This document shows, piece by piece, positions 12,301 to 25,700 of a DNA stretch of 64,000 nucleotides. The first letter of the stretch is position 1. Each line of letters opens with the position of its first letter. Below the pieces are notes generated by a model, which searched no databases, was not told the origin of the DNA, and saw only the letters and a list, made by a program, of their open reading frames with translations. This DNA comes from Sciurus carolinensis (taxonomy: Eukaryota > Chordata > Mammalia > Rodentia > Sciuridae), in contig NW_025920105.1 in assembly GCF_902686445.1 (NCBI RefSeq), positions 868,001-932,000 on the forward strand, given 5' to 3'. A program made the translations under genes and the position numbers.

Positions 12301-13835
12301 TTCAAAGACCAACTTTTTGTTTTGTCCGTTTTATAATTGTTTCTTTTGTCTCAATTTTATTGATTTTGATGGATTTTTATTATCTCCTGTCTTACACTTT
12401 TGGTGTTGATCTATTCTTTTTTAAGGTTTTAAGCTGTAATTTAGTTATTTATTTGTGGACTTCCTCTTCTTTTATTGAGTGTGCTCCGTGCAATAAATTT
12501 TCCTCTTTTTACTGCTTTCATGGCATCCCAGAAATTTTGATATGTTGTGTCCTTGATCTTGTTTACTTTTAAGAATTTTGTTATCTCTTCCTTGATGTCC
12601 TCTGCTATCTATGCATCATATAATAGTGTAGTTTTTTGGCCTCCAGGAGTGGGAGTCATTTCTGGTTTTTTTTTTTACTATTTTGTCGTTGATTTCTAAT
12701 TACATTCTATTATAATCTTCTAATTACATTCTATTATAATCTGATAAAATACAAGGTAGTATTTCTTGGTTTTTTTTGTGTGTGTATTTGCCAAGAGTAG
12801 CTTTGGGGCATAACATATAATCTATTTTAGAGAAGAATCCATGCATCACTAAGAAGAAAGTGTATTCTCTTGTTGATGGATGGAATAATCTATATATTTC
12901 TGTTAAGGTTAAATAAAAGATTGTGTTACTGAGTTCTATGGTTTCTTCAATTTTTGTTTTGACTATCTATACAAGGGTGACAAAGGTGTATTAATGTCAC
13001 CCTGTATTATTGTGTTGTGGTTTACTGGCATTGAGAAGAATGTTTGATATACAAGGATGCACCATTATGTCAGAAATATGTACACTCATTATGTCTTGCA
13101 GATATATGCTTCCCTTAATCTATATGAAATGTCTGTATTTATCCCTTCTGACTAAGTTTGGCTTGAAGTACACTTTATATGATATGAGGATGGAAAACCC
13201 TGCATTTTTATCAAGTCAGTGTGCATGGTATGCTTTATTCTTATCCTTTCACCTGACATCTGTGGGTGACTTTTGCTGTTTGATGAGTCTCTTGAAGGCA
13301 GCATTTTGATGGGACATTTTTAAAATCCAACCTGTCAGTCTATGTCTTTTGATTGATGAGTTTAGGCCATTAATATTCATGGTTATTATTAAGATATTGT
13401 TTGTATTCCTGGTCATTTTGGCTATTTTTGGTTTTTAATATGACTTTGTTTCTCATTTGGTTGGCTCTTTCTTTCTTTTGGGTCCTTCTTTTCTATACTG
13501 ACTTCCATTGCTGTTTTTCATTTCATCCTCATGGACTATTTTGGTGACAATGTTCTGTGTGCAGGCTTTATAATTGTAAATTCTTTCAACTTTTGTTTGC
13601 TATGGAAGGATTTTGTTTCATCGTCAAATTTGAAGGTAAGTTTTGCCAAGTTTAGGATTCTTGGTTAGCATCCATCCGTTTTCTTTCAGAGCTTATATGT
13701 TCTTCCAGGCCCTTCTAGCTTTTATGGTCTGGGCTAAGAACTCTCCTGATAGCCATGTTGCTTTCCCTTTATATGTGATCTGAAGGTTTTCTCTCACAGC
13801 TTTTAAAATTCTATCTTTATTTTGTATGTATGAAA
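9391..13835 (-). mobile_element. Reverse-strand L1, 5'-truncated within ORF1
   Basis: Read on the reverse strand this is an L1 of about 4.4 kb: the 3' end of ORF1 (up to about 13.8 kb), the inter-ORF region, all of ORF2 (endonuclease, reverse transcriptase, C-terminal part) and a 3' UTR ending in a T-rich stretch near 9391-9420. The right end lies in ORF1 at the segment that corresponds to 32310-32335 of the L1 at 30.4 kb. ORF2 is interrupted by many stops and frameshifts, so nothing functional remains. A 22-bp tandem duplication lies at about 12695-12741. The forward-strand frames at 10493-13309 are antisense shadows. Confidence 0.93.
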
Positions 13836-14464
13836 AAAATTGGTTGTTAGCTTGAGAAAGGAAGAAAGAGACTCAAATAAAACAGATAAAGGAAAATAGA
13901 GTAAGAGAAAAGTAAAAAATAGACAAGTAGAAGTAATAAAAATAATACTATTAATAAAAATTCCACAATAATACTATAATATATTATTCAATACTTGATA
14001 ATGTGGTAACACAGGATGGGAGCTGCCTCAAATGAAGAAGGCAGCATCCAGATGGGAATTATTCATGCTGTGGAAAGCCACAGCATGGCACTAAGACTGC
14101 ATTGGACATGGCACTGGATATCTGAGAGTTGGGTCTGTGTGGCACTGGAGAACCACATGGGCATTGGCTGGGCCTGCAAATTTATACTTTGATATGCAAA
14201 AAATAAGTTTTCTCTACAAATGGTGGGTGTAGTGTATTATATTATTCTTTTATTTTTTATTGAAAATTGAGCTAAGTGGATTTTACAAGTGGTCAATATC
14301 ACCAGCAATTTTAACCCTTTTTGGTTTTTTTAGCTAGTATATTGCTAAATTGCTATGGCTAGTTTTCAAAAGGGACTCTTTCTGTCTCAGACCCATGAGG
14401 CACTGATATTAAGATTCCCAACACTTCCCCTTCTCCCCCCTCCTGCCATGCCACCCCTTTCCCT
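13836..14464. other. AT-rich spacer with a possible B1-dID fragment
   Basis: A purine-rich stretch (about 13850-13960) is followed by unassigned sequence. At about 14300-14350 there is a short reverse-strand fragment resembling the middle of a B1-dID SINE (ccctttttgg, then a diverged ctaaattgctatggctagtt). No gene is seen. Confidence 0.4.
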
Positions 14465-14473
14465 AAAGTGAGT

Positions 14474-17400
14474 GAGTGAGAAGGGCAGATGGAGAAGGAA
14501 TTGTAATGGCAGCAGCTGGAAGCTCCCTGCTCTGACCCATGGCAGGCAGATAGCAATGACCTCCTCCCTGCCCCTCTCCCACCAGGCCTCTTCTCCACCA
14601 TTGTCCCAGGGCCACCCGACCTAGGCCTTCCCCCAGATGTCATCCTCTCACCCTGCCCCCCAGCCAGGGCCCCACACATAATTGAGGAGCTTTCCTGAGG
14701 CAGTGGTGGCATTAACCTGGGGATAACAGCCCCTCCCTGGCAGCAGCAGGGACCTGGGGGAAACTTGAGTCTTTTGCCAGGGGGAATGGAGGGGTGGGTG
14801 GCTGGGGTCCTCCTGCCTCTGAGGGAGCAGGTCCCCTGGGAAGACCCCCAGCTGTCCAAGCCACAGCAGTACACTATACCAGGGATACTGCACCATATCC
14901 AGCACTAGTGGGCTCAGTTTAAGATGGAGTGGGTTTACTGGGAGGTGGAGTGAGCCAAACTGCAGTCTCAGATAGGATTTTTACAAGGAGAAAGAAAAGG
15001 TCAAGAGAATTTGAAGAAGGATTTAATAAGAAGAATAAAGATGTTAGAGTATGCATTAAAACAAAACAGGGTAAAATATCATAAATTAAAGTATGGCACA
15101 GAGATGAACCAAGGTGATTTGAAAATACCAACTTTTGAATCAGAAGAAACCAAAGACACAGAGGCTCCCTCAACACCTCAGAATAGCCAGTTAACTTGGA
15201 AGCAAGGCAGAGAGCTGTTTAGACAGCACCTTCAGGAAGTAAGTTATACAGATACAGTATTAGATGTACAGTCTAGTGGGTAAGGTCATTACTTGGAATA
15301 TCTAATTCATAACCAAATGGATCAGTAGAAACAAAGAATTTAAAACAAATTCTGAATGGTGGTGAACCTCCCAAGCAAGAATGACAAGAAATCGAAAGGC
15401 CTACTAGTGGTGTTCTTGAGACATTCAATTTCTTAGAAAATGCTGATGAAAGTGATGAAGGAGAGGAAAATGACATGATCGAAGGCATCCCAGAAGGAAA
15501 TGATAAACATTGGATGAATAAACACAAAATAGTTATTGAAGGCTTAGCTGCAGACCTAACTGATGATCCTGATACAGAGGAAGCACTGAAAGAATTTGAT
15601 TTTTTAATGACAGTTGAAGATGGTAAAGGAGCTGGAGAAGCACGGAGTTCAGGGGATGGCACAGAATGGGCTAAACCAATAATGTTTCAATCTGGAGGAG
15701 GAAAGTCATTTATTATGGGTTCTGATGATGTTTTGTTGAGTGTACTGGGCCTTGGAGACCTTGAAGACTTGACAGTAACAAATGATGCAGATTATAGTTA
15801 TGATTTGCCTGCCAATAAAGATGACTTTTGTAAGACATGGAGCCCCAAGTATACACTACATAGCAATTTTGATGGAGTACAGGCATTAGCTTTTCATCCT
15901 GTAGAACCTGTGCTGTTTGCTGCCTCTGAGGATCATACTCTGAAACTTTGGAACTTGCAAAAACAGTTCCTGCCAAAAAGAGTGCCTCTTTAGATGTAGA
16001 GTCTACTACACATTTAGGGCCCACATTGGCCCTGTTCTGTCACTGGCTATTAGTTCTAATGGAGAACAGTGTTTTAGTGGTGGTATTGACACAACCATCC
16101 AGTGGTGGAATATGCCTAATCCTAATGTGGATCCATATGACACATATGAGCCAAATGTTCTAGCTAGCACTTTAATTGTTCATACAGATGCAGTCTGGGG
16201 TCTTGCTTATAGTGGAATAAAAATCAGTTACTGTCTTGTTCAGCAGATGGCACTGTTAGGTTATGGAATCCACAAGAAAAATTGCCTTGTATTTGCACTG
16301 ACAATGGAGACAAGGAACATGGAATACCTACACCTGTTGACTTTATTGGTTGTGATACCTCTTTCAACACTGGTAGTGCAGTAATTTATGATTTAGAAAC
16401 ATTACAGTCATTGGTGATGCTTTCATCACAGGTAGATACTGGTTTACAATCCAGTAATCACATTAACAGAGTAATAAGTCATCCCACACTTCCTGTTACA
16501 TTAACTGCTCATGAAGATAGACACATCAAATTTTTTGACAATAAAATGGGTAAAATGATTCATTCAATGTTAGCTCATTTGGATGCTGTTACAAGTCTAG
16601 TAGTAGATCTTAATTGAATCTATTTGATGTCAGGAAGCCATGACTGTTCCATTAGATTAAGGGATTTAGATAGCAAGACATATGTGGAAGAAATAACAGC
16701 TCATAGGAAGAAATTGGATGAGTCAATTTATGATGTTGCTTTCCATCCATTAAAAGCATATATTGCAAGTGCAGGAGCTGATGCCCTTGCCAAAGTATTT
16801 GTGTGAATCCACAAAAACTCACATCATGACAAAAGATTTGCTTGGACAGAAAAATGGTCTGCTTCACTGCCATCAAAAAGATTATTGATATAACACTACA
16901 TATGTTCTGCCTAGTGAAGGCAATTTGGAGCAGGCATAAATTGGTTGAAATCACATCTTAATGTCAGGTTCATTAATTTAATTGTAATTACTGTATTTTT
17001 GGGGACATAAAGAAAAAGGACTCTAGTATTTGTGGTCTGTACTGGATATGAACTGAGCATATGTCTACTTTTCTAGGTGTCTTTATGCCAATGTGGAGTC
17101 TGATCTTACAAAGACCTTTTTTTTTCCCCCTAAATGACTCTGTGTGCTGCCTTAGAGTTAGGAATGTGGTGCTCTTGTTGGGGAAGAGAGCTCTAAGAGT
17201 AGCTTTTTTCATCTCTTAGTGATCTTTTGTTTATCAGTTGAATGCCACAGATTCCCTTTTAAATTTATTTTTCTTTAAAAAAAAAGAAGAAAAAGAAAAT
17301 TTAACTTAAAATATTTTATCATTAGTTGCACAAAATGTTTAGATAAAATTCTAGATTTTATAAGTCTTCTTATATATTTAGCCTTTTGAGCACAATAGTG

Positions 17401-17787
17401 CTCAAAATTGTATTGAAGTTTTTCTTCATTATACAACCCTAAACACAGTGATTTCACTGACCAGCCACCCCTAACCACTTTCTTTCCTCCTTCTGCTTAA
17501 TACAGCTCAGCTAAGTCCTTCCATAAAGATGCTAAATCACCTTCATCATCACATAAATGTCTTCATGAACAAAGGACTATTAAGTGTATTAAAATAAAAC
17601 AGTGGGGTTTAGTACTCCAAAGGGACTCTTTGAAAAAACTAATCTTGGTTTCTGTCACTATGTGACATTTTGTACATCTTACTGTATTTACAAGTTTATT
17701 TATCAAGGATTATCCATCTTGAAAATGGCCTATTATTATTTCACTTTTTGTTGGTATTTATATCCTTTTATTAATGTGATAAAGAAA

Positions 17788-17834
<47 letters not shown>

Positions 17835-18548
17835 GAACTACTTTGAATAGTCTAAAACAGACTAAAAATGGAATATTTTATAGTTTCAGTTACAAAACAA
17901 GGTGTTTACCCCCAAAGATACATATCTTTGTTTACCATTATTCCAAACAAAATTATCTTCTTAAAAATTATTTGGAGTAAAAGTTTATTTGCATTACAAA
18001 TAGGATACAAAAATAGTTCAATCAGGATACAGAAATCTGCTGTGTTTGAACTAGCTTTTCCTGTCTGTTTTTTTTTTAGATGTGCTTAATTTTATGGTGT
18101 AACCAAAGATTTTGTTTGTGTAAGCATGATTAAGACAATAAAGTATTTTTTCTAGTCTTCCAAAATCTTTTCTGATCAGTTTGCAAGTTTTGATGAGTTT
18201 TGTAAGGTTTTTGTTTTACAAGCTATGAATAAGCAAATTTTTAAGATTGCACCCCAAAGCAAATGTACAGATATTGAAAAATAATGTATATAAAATGCAT
18301 ATAATAAATATAAATTGTGTACCTGTAAAAAAAAAAGATTGTTTGCCATCATGGCTGACTAGTATATTAAATTATTAATGAATGCTACTAGAATGTATAT
18401 AAAGTTTACTAAAGATAAACTTGCTAATTATGTGAAGTAATGCATGTATTAATAAGTTTGATTTAGTCATTTGTATGCTTTAAAACATCATGATGTATAT
18501 AAAAAGTTGGTAGTGTAATTAATAAATAGCAAAATGTGTGAACATTAA
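14474..18548 (+). pseudogene. STRN3: STRN3 (striatin-3) processed pseudogene
   Basis: An intronless copy of the striatin-3 mRNA. STRN3 is a cytoplasmic scaffold: a B-type regulatory subunit of PP2A in the STRIPAK complex, with a coiled coil, a calmodulin-binding segment and a C-terminal WD40 propeller. The coding-like region runs from about 14681 to the TGA at 16804-16806. The order is the Pro/Gly-rich N terminus, the coiled-coil segment (MLEYALKQNRVKYHKLKYGT, 15041 on), the acidic middle (15420-15660), then WD repeats (LAFHPVEPVLFAASEDHTLK at about 15890; HDCSIRLRDLDSK at about 16640). The start codon is ATT (14681-14683), an early in-frame TGA follows, and later stops and frameshifts break the frame (near 15290, 15390, 15960, 16100-16380 and 16615). 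The join DGTEW-AKPI at about 15660 matches the shorter isoform of about 713 residues that skips two internal exons. GC-rich 5' UTR-like sequence precedes the start. The 3' UTR has AATAAA at 18303-18308 (A10 at 18327-18336) and a second near 18522. The direct repeat aaagtgagt (14465-14473 and 18549-18557) may be a target-site duplication or chance. Confidence 0.95.
17790..17831. repeat. (TA)n microsatellite in the STRN3 retrocopy 3' UTR
   Basis: About 21 uninterrupted TA dinucleotides. It lies inside the 3' UTR-derived part of the retrocopy and is a likely length-variable site. Confidence 0.95.
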
Positions 18549-18720
18549 AAAGTGAGTACTTCTGGTTAATCTCTACATTTTTACTTCATTCAGATAGTAC
18601 TGACATGAGTTGTAATAGACTTTTGTTATATCTCAAATCTATTTTTGTCTTCTCTAGATATATGTGTACCTTTTTCCACTGTAAATATTTGTCCATATTT
18701 CTTCTTAAGACCCCAGGTTT

Positions 18721-18819
18721 GGGCTGGGGATATAGCTCAGTTGGTAGAGTGCTTGCCTCACAAGCACAAGGCCCAGGGTTCAAATCTACAGCACTGCAAA
18801 AAAATATAAATAAAAATAA
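18721..18819 (+). mobile_element. ID-type SINE with target-site duplication
   Basis: The body has 'ggggatatagctcagttggt' and 'agggttcaaatctacagca', ending in an A-rich tail (aaaaaaatataaataaaaat). The flanking direct repeat aagaccccaggttt is at 18707-18720 and 18820-18833. It lies just outside the STRN3 retrocopy. Confidence 0.95.
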
Positions 18820-19046
18820 AAGACCCCAGGTTTATAAATCTCTGATGAATATCTTTGGCAATGTCAACCAAAATTGACCTGCTATCTCAGGTCTCTGTGG
18901 AGATAAAAAGTAGTTTTTATATGGTTTTCAAGAAAGTCATAAATGTTTGCTTGTTTCACTCTTCCTTTTGCTAGAGAGAAAGAATAAAAGTGGTTGATAG
19001 TTTTTCCTTATTATGCAATGTCCTACTGTAGAGTAAGAATGACTGT

Positions 19047-19137
19047 TAGGGCTGGGGAGATAGCTCAGCTGGTAGAGTGCTTGCCTTGCAAGCACAAGGC
19101 CCTGAGTTCGATCCCCAGTACCACCAAAAGAAAAGAA
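19047..19137 (+). mobile_element. ID-type SINE with target-site duplication
   Basis: Its body is nearly identical to the SINE at 1404-1500 (gagatagctcagctggtaga, then gttcgatccccagtacc), so both come from the same recent source lineage. The tail is (AAAAG)n-like. The direct repeat aagaatgactgt flanks it at 19035-19046 and 19138-19149. Confidence 0.96.
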
Positions 19138-19264
19138 AAGAATGACTGTGTTGATAAAAGTGACTCATTTTTCTTTCCTCTATTCTGGGACTCTCTCCAG
19201 TGTGCTCATCTGTGTTTCTGTAAAATCTCAGATGATTTTGGAAGTTCTCACAAGTAAATTAATT

Positions 19265-20235
19265 TAGTACATTGTGGTGAAGTTTATTTTTATAATTTTT
19301 AATGTTTTTATTTGTTCTTAGTTATACATGACATTTGAGTCCATTCTGATTAAATTATTCAAGCATGGGATACATCCTATTCTAGTTCAGACCCGATTTT
19401 TGTACATGGGCAAACTTGGGATTAACTTAGTTGTTTCCATATGTGTACTTAGGAAAATTAGGTTAGATTTATTCTAGTTTTTTCCCATTACTACCCTCCC
19501 TACACAGTGATTCCTTTATATATTCATGTGTTGATGGGTAACTAAGTTGGTTCCATACCTTAGCTGTTATGAATTGTGCTACTGTAATCATTAATGTGGC
19601 TGTGTCACTGTTCTATGCATATTTTAAATACTTTGGGTATATACTGAGGTATTATAACTAGGCCAAATGGTGTGTTAATTCCCAGTTTTGGGGGGTTTTT
19701 GTACTGGTAATTGAAAGCAGGGTGCTCAATGACTGAGTCATAGCCCTATTCTTTTATATGTTTTATATAAAGACAGGATCCTACAGATTTGCTTAGGGAC
19801 TCACTAAGTTGCTGTGGCTGGTTTTGAATTCACAAGTCTCCTGCCTCCTGTCCTCAAATCAATTCCTAGTATTTGAGGAATTTCCATACAGTTTCCAGAG
19901 GTGTTGCACCAATTTTCAGACCTTCAATATATGGTCATCCTTTTTTCCTACATCCTTGCCAACATTTGCTGTTACATGTATTCTTGGTAATTGCCATTCT
20001 GACTGAAGTGAGGTGGAATCTAAGTATAATTTTAATTTGAATTTCTCTAATTTCTTGAGGTGTTGAACACTTCCTTATGTTTTTGTTGATTCTTCATATT
20101 TCTTTTTTTAGAAGCACTTGTTAAGCTCCTTTGCACATTTATTGATTAGTTTATTTGCATATACTTATCTTTGTAGCAATGAGGAACTTGGATTTGCTTT
20201 GTTGCTCCCCTTGTGACATCCTCACATTGGTAATA
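19265..20235 (-). mobile_element. Old L1 3' end, reverse strand
   Basis: Same old L1 lineage as 400-1640: 3' UTR (atacatgacatttgagtcca, then acaagcatggg-like phrases) leading upstream into the ORF2 C terminus (20000-20150 matches 1210-1330). It is interrupted by a reverse-strand B1-dID at 19690-19855. Coding frames are destroyed. Confidence 0.75.
19690..19855 (-). repeat. B1-dID-like SINE, reverse strand, nested in an L1
   Basis: On the reverse strand a B1-like left part (antisense of ctcctgcctcctgtcctcaa) is followed by an A-rich linker and an ID-like right part (antisense of actgagtcatagccctattc). It splits the old L1, so it inserted later. Confidence 0.78.
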
Positions 20236-20805
20236 AATTAATTTTTTTACAATGTATATTCACAATAGTCTAGCAAGCAAAATAACTTGTTCCCTTGATT
20301 TCTTTCATTTATGTATTCTCAATGAACCCAAGAATTTTCATCAGTTCAGGGAATAAAATGTTCATTCCACAAGGTGATACAATGAATGTATGGAAACTAT
20401 GGCATTGAAATTTTACACTTTAAGAAAGGAATGGGGATGTGTGTGGGGGGTAAAAATTGGAAATTTTGTCATGATGAATATAATAAATATTTGATGACTA
20501 TGCAATGAACATTTTACTGTTAATAGTTATGAAGAACATATAAAATCTCAGAGAACACCTCAGTTTACACCAGTCAGTTTTGAGGAGTGTTTTGGGTGTC
20601 TTAAAAATGTATCTTTGCCAAAGTTTTGGTAACATAACTTTCCTCTGAAAGAAAATTTGGAAAATATAAAGTGGAGTACATGTTTAAGTTCATATGAAGA
20701 ATAATTTGAAATGTAACACTTGTTAAATATTTTTGTAAAGTAAGAACTAAAAATCTCTTTATTCACAAATAACATGACACTCTATATAGAAATTCTTAAT
20801 ATGGA
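20236..20805. other. AT-rich intergenic DNA, nothing assigned
   Basis: No supported gene or recognisable repeat. The only frame above 60 codons (20560-20775, reverse strand) has no domain. Confidence 0.5.
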
Positions 20806-20809
20806 AATA

Positions 20810-21240
20810 AGTTCCTAGAATTGGTAAGAGAATTAAACACTGGTTGAAATTTATGAGGCCAATATACAAAAATATTTTTATTTCTATATGCTTGAAATAA
20901 ACTATTAGAAAATAAAATTTTAAAAATAACATTTAAAATAGAGTCCAAAATCAATACTCAGAAATTAATATGTGAGGCTTATATATTGAATATTACAAAG
21001 CATTGATAAAAGAAATTAAAGACCTAAATAAATAAAATATTCTATGTTCAATTATCAAAAGATTCAATATTATTAAGATGACAGTTTTCCTTCAATTGAG
21101 TTATAGAATCTATGCAGTTCTAAACAAAATTTCAATGGGCTACTTTTTTAAACACTTGTTAAATTTTTACTCAAACTTTTGTAGACAAGAGATTTAAAAA
21201 TTAAGAATAAATGACTAAATATGATCAGATTGTTTTTACT
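20810..21240 (+). repeat. Ancient L1 ORF2 fragment
   Basis: Very diverged, but follows the order of the ORF2 segment after the reverse-transcriptase core (compare 34850-35190). It shows a 'tttctatatgcttgaaataa' type stretch, 'aaagaaattaaagacctaaa', and then an equivalent of the 'tatgcagttctaaacaaaat' segment. Older than the other L1s here. Confidence 0.55.
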
Positions 21241-21529
21241 TAATGAAATCCTGTTGTTCTGTATTCAACAAACAGTTCTTCCTTGTGTCAAAATATAATA
21301 TTTTACTGAATGTAGGGAGATTGGTACTTATCAATTATTACTTAATCAAAAATCAGGTATAGATCTTTGTTGAGAATTCTACATTTATAATAAAGGATCC
21401 AGACCTTTTAAACAGGTCTGTGCCATAAATAACTGAGAGCATTTTTATTTGTGAAAAATGTAAAAAATGCCATGAAATTCAAAAATACTTAATGATGTTT
21501 TCAAATCCTAAAAAATATTAAAGTGCCAT

Positions 21530-22566
<1,037 letters not shown>

Positions 22567-22726
22567 GGGCAGTCACGGAGTGAGCTGGCAGGAGAGTCAG
22601 GCCACCTGCATCATGGAGGGAGCAGGCAGGCACCCAACACACTTGTCTTGCAGAGCTAGGCTGTGGGCAGCCAACCCACCCAAACACCAGGCCAAAGACA
22701 GATGCCATCACTGAGTGACCCCATTC
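22567..22726. other. Short GC-rich linker between the zinc-finger remnant and the tandem array
   Basis: About 160 bp, unlike the finger exon on its left and not found in the other array copies. It marks a double breakpoint at the left edge of the array. Confidence 0.6.
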
Positions 22727-25700
22727 AGCTACAACCATTTTCCTACTCAGGTAAAGACAAGATAAATCTTTCCCTCAGGACATACCCCTAAACTGTGGGT
22801 ATTGACATGCAAAAAGGTTCCTTGCAGGATTCTTGTGAACAGGAGAATTAAGAATTCCTTAGACATTTTTTCATTTTGTCTAGAGTTGATTCTCTGCTTA
22901 GACTTTCACAGAGTAAAACCCATAGATGATCAAGTCATGTACCTTAGAGGAGCTGTTCCTGTGCTGACAATATACCCCTTCTCATAGAGTGCTTGCCTAG
23001 CATGCACAAGGCCCAGGTTCAAATCCCCAGCACTGTGGGATAATGGATAACAAAAAACAAAACCACTTCTAAGGATGCCAACCAACCTTCCATCCTCTCA
23101 ACTTTTCATTTTATTTTCTCTTATCTTCATCAACTTAATCAACACTGTAAAAAGGCACCAGTTTCACAGGCAACCAGTTTACACTGACACATTTCAGCAG
23201 GGACCAGGGCTCCAAGGGAGCAGTGCTTCCACAGTCACCTGCATTTCTTAAACTAAGTGTTACATGACATCACTCAACTCTCATTTGTTCATAGGTTGCG
23301 TGTCTCTCATGAGTATGCTTTAGTGGATATTTCTTCAGCAACTTCTTTAACTATGCAATGGGCCCCAGGTTGCAGTGAAAGGAAATTCAAAATGACAACC
23401 ACACTGGTCCCTGGCACCCTCCAGGCTTCTTGGACACACTCCTGTACTCACTGCCAATGAAGGGGAGTTCCACACTTGAGTACTTTCCATGAGAACATCA
23501 ATGTTGACTGGAAAACCAAGAGGTGAAGACAAAGGGCAGCCACTGTTGGCCCTGGAGTTTCTCAGTCAGTTTTGCTTTGCACAGGCTTGCATGTGACTTC
23601 ATGAATACTGGTAGGATTTGGGGTTGAATCCATGTTAGCTTCTAATGATAGAATTCAGGAGGAACAGGGGGGATTTACAATCAAATTTCCCAGTATCTTT
23701 GGAGCTCTATTGTCAAGAGAAATGGAGCCCTTTTATAGACTCTTGTTAATATTGATGGACATCCTCAAGAGATGCAGTGTAGAATTGGGTGAAGCATACA
23801 GGCCACTCAGGTTGTGAGTTGTTCTCATGTTTACCACAGAACTGAGAATTAATGGATTGTGCTTTGTAGAGTAAGGAATGACACAAGAACCCCTTTTGCT
23901 AGAACTCACGGTGGAACAATTAAATCAGAGACATTAGGCATGTGGTATGTTGGGGCTGGGTAGAAAAATGTCAAGAAAGAAAAAGGATTTGACAGTTTGC
24001 AAATGCTTCAAGTACACTTTTCCTGCTCAATAAGTCCTATTACACAGTTGGATATTCTAGAACCATTTCTCTTTTGATATTCAGGTTTTGCCCATGTTGG
24101 GTCTTCACATTTGCATTTTAGTAGAGTTTTTAGGGTTTAAATTTCTGATATTGTGGTGCACTCTTGATTTGGAGTGCAAGGGTTTAGTGCTGCATATCCC
24201 AAATTCAACTTGGTTATATTGTAGGTCATGGGTGTAGGTTCTGTGATGTAAGGAAAGCCTTTGCTCATGGTTCTTGTGCCAGAAAAATAGGAATCAGCAT
24301 ATGGATAATCACTTGTTGCTTGCAAACAACCAGAAAGAGTCAGGAATTTGCAAGGGCATTGATGTATTTACAAGGGGAATTAGGGTCACTAATAATGGTT
24401 GCTTACAGAATGAACTGGCAATTACTACTTCCTATATTTGTAGAGTATGATGAGGCTGAAGATATGTTGTGGAATTTGTGGGTTTACCATGAATGATGAC
24501 AAGTTTCAAAGTGTCTCTTCACCAAAGTTGGTTTACAGCACCAACACCATTTCTGCTTTTTGTAACCCCCAAATATTCATACTCTCCCATTTTGAATACT
24601 CAGCACTCCACTTTCTGCACTGTGTATGTTCATATCTGGTGTTATGGACTGTGAAACTGTGCTCATCATGTCATCACCAGACTCTTATTTCATTCATTGG
24701 CTTGTAGTCTGCATCTCTCTGGGGCTAGTTAGAGGACTCTTGGCAATATCCCACAGGGCCTTTTGAGAGACAAGCATTAGTGTGGTCAAGAGGGCAAATC
24801 CTTGTGTGAACACAGAGAGGCCAGACATTTCTGCATCTCAAGGTGAGTTGAGGTGCCCCTGGAAAAATCCCAGCAGGTCAATTTATGAATGCAACCTAGT
24901 TGTAAGTCAGCAGTCAAGGAGGTGGAGCCTGGCAGGTGGAGTGAACATAGAACATCTCTCCTTGCATGTCAGGTCTATCCTGTCCTCCATCCAACATGCT
25001 GGGTGAATGAATCCCTCCTCTCTTCATGAGCCATCAGAGGAGACACTCACCTTCACTTAGAAGAACCAATTCCCAGGTTCCAGCTGTCTCCTTTCCAGAC
25101 TGTGTATGAAAGGAGGGGAAACCTGCCAGATGGGGTGTGATGTGTCCCAATTCAATAATCAACTAAGAAAAAACTGCATTGCACTGCATGCTACCCTGCC
25201 CTGAACTCTCACCAGCCATCATTTGGTGTGGTTGCTAGGGCTCTAGGCTAGGTTCCTGACTAGGAAAATCCGGGTGTGCCCAATCCTGGAGGAGCATGTT
25301 CTGAGGGCAATGCTGCTGGGGCCAGTGCTAAGCTTGGTAACCCATGTGGCTGAAAGCACACCTTTGTCCCAGCCTGATCCCCTGGAACTTGTGGGGGCTA
25401 ATTGCCTGCAGCATGAGCTAGGGGACTGGTGTGGCCCAAGGAGCACAATGTCACCTAGCGGGCCTGGGTGAAATTGTGAGCTGTCGGGCTTCAGTGGGAT
25501 CCCTTGTTCTGCCTGGACCTGGAGCGATATATCGCCCACGGGTCTCCACCCCACATACAGCCTGGTTCCTCATCACCTGGGTGATGATGTTAGAATCATT
25601 TCTTGAGAATCACAGGTCCCTGGCACCCACTTCCTTCGTCTTTCCTCTTACCATCACAACTGAGACAGCACTTGCCTTGAATCTTGGTCTGAAGCAGACA

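Noticed and set aside
10493..13309. Several forward-strand frames up to 108 codons
   Set aside because: Antisense shadows of the reverse-strand L1 ORF2.
14359..14905. Reverse-strand frames of 171 and 85 codons
   Set aside because: Antisense to the GC-rich 5' end of the STRN3 retrocopy; no independent coding signal.
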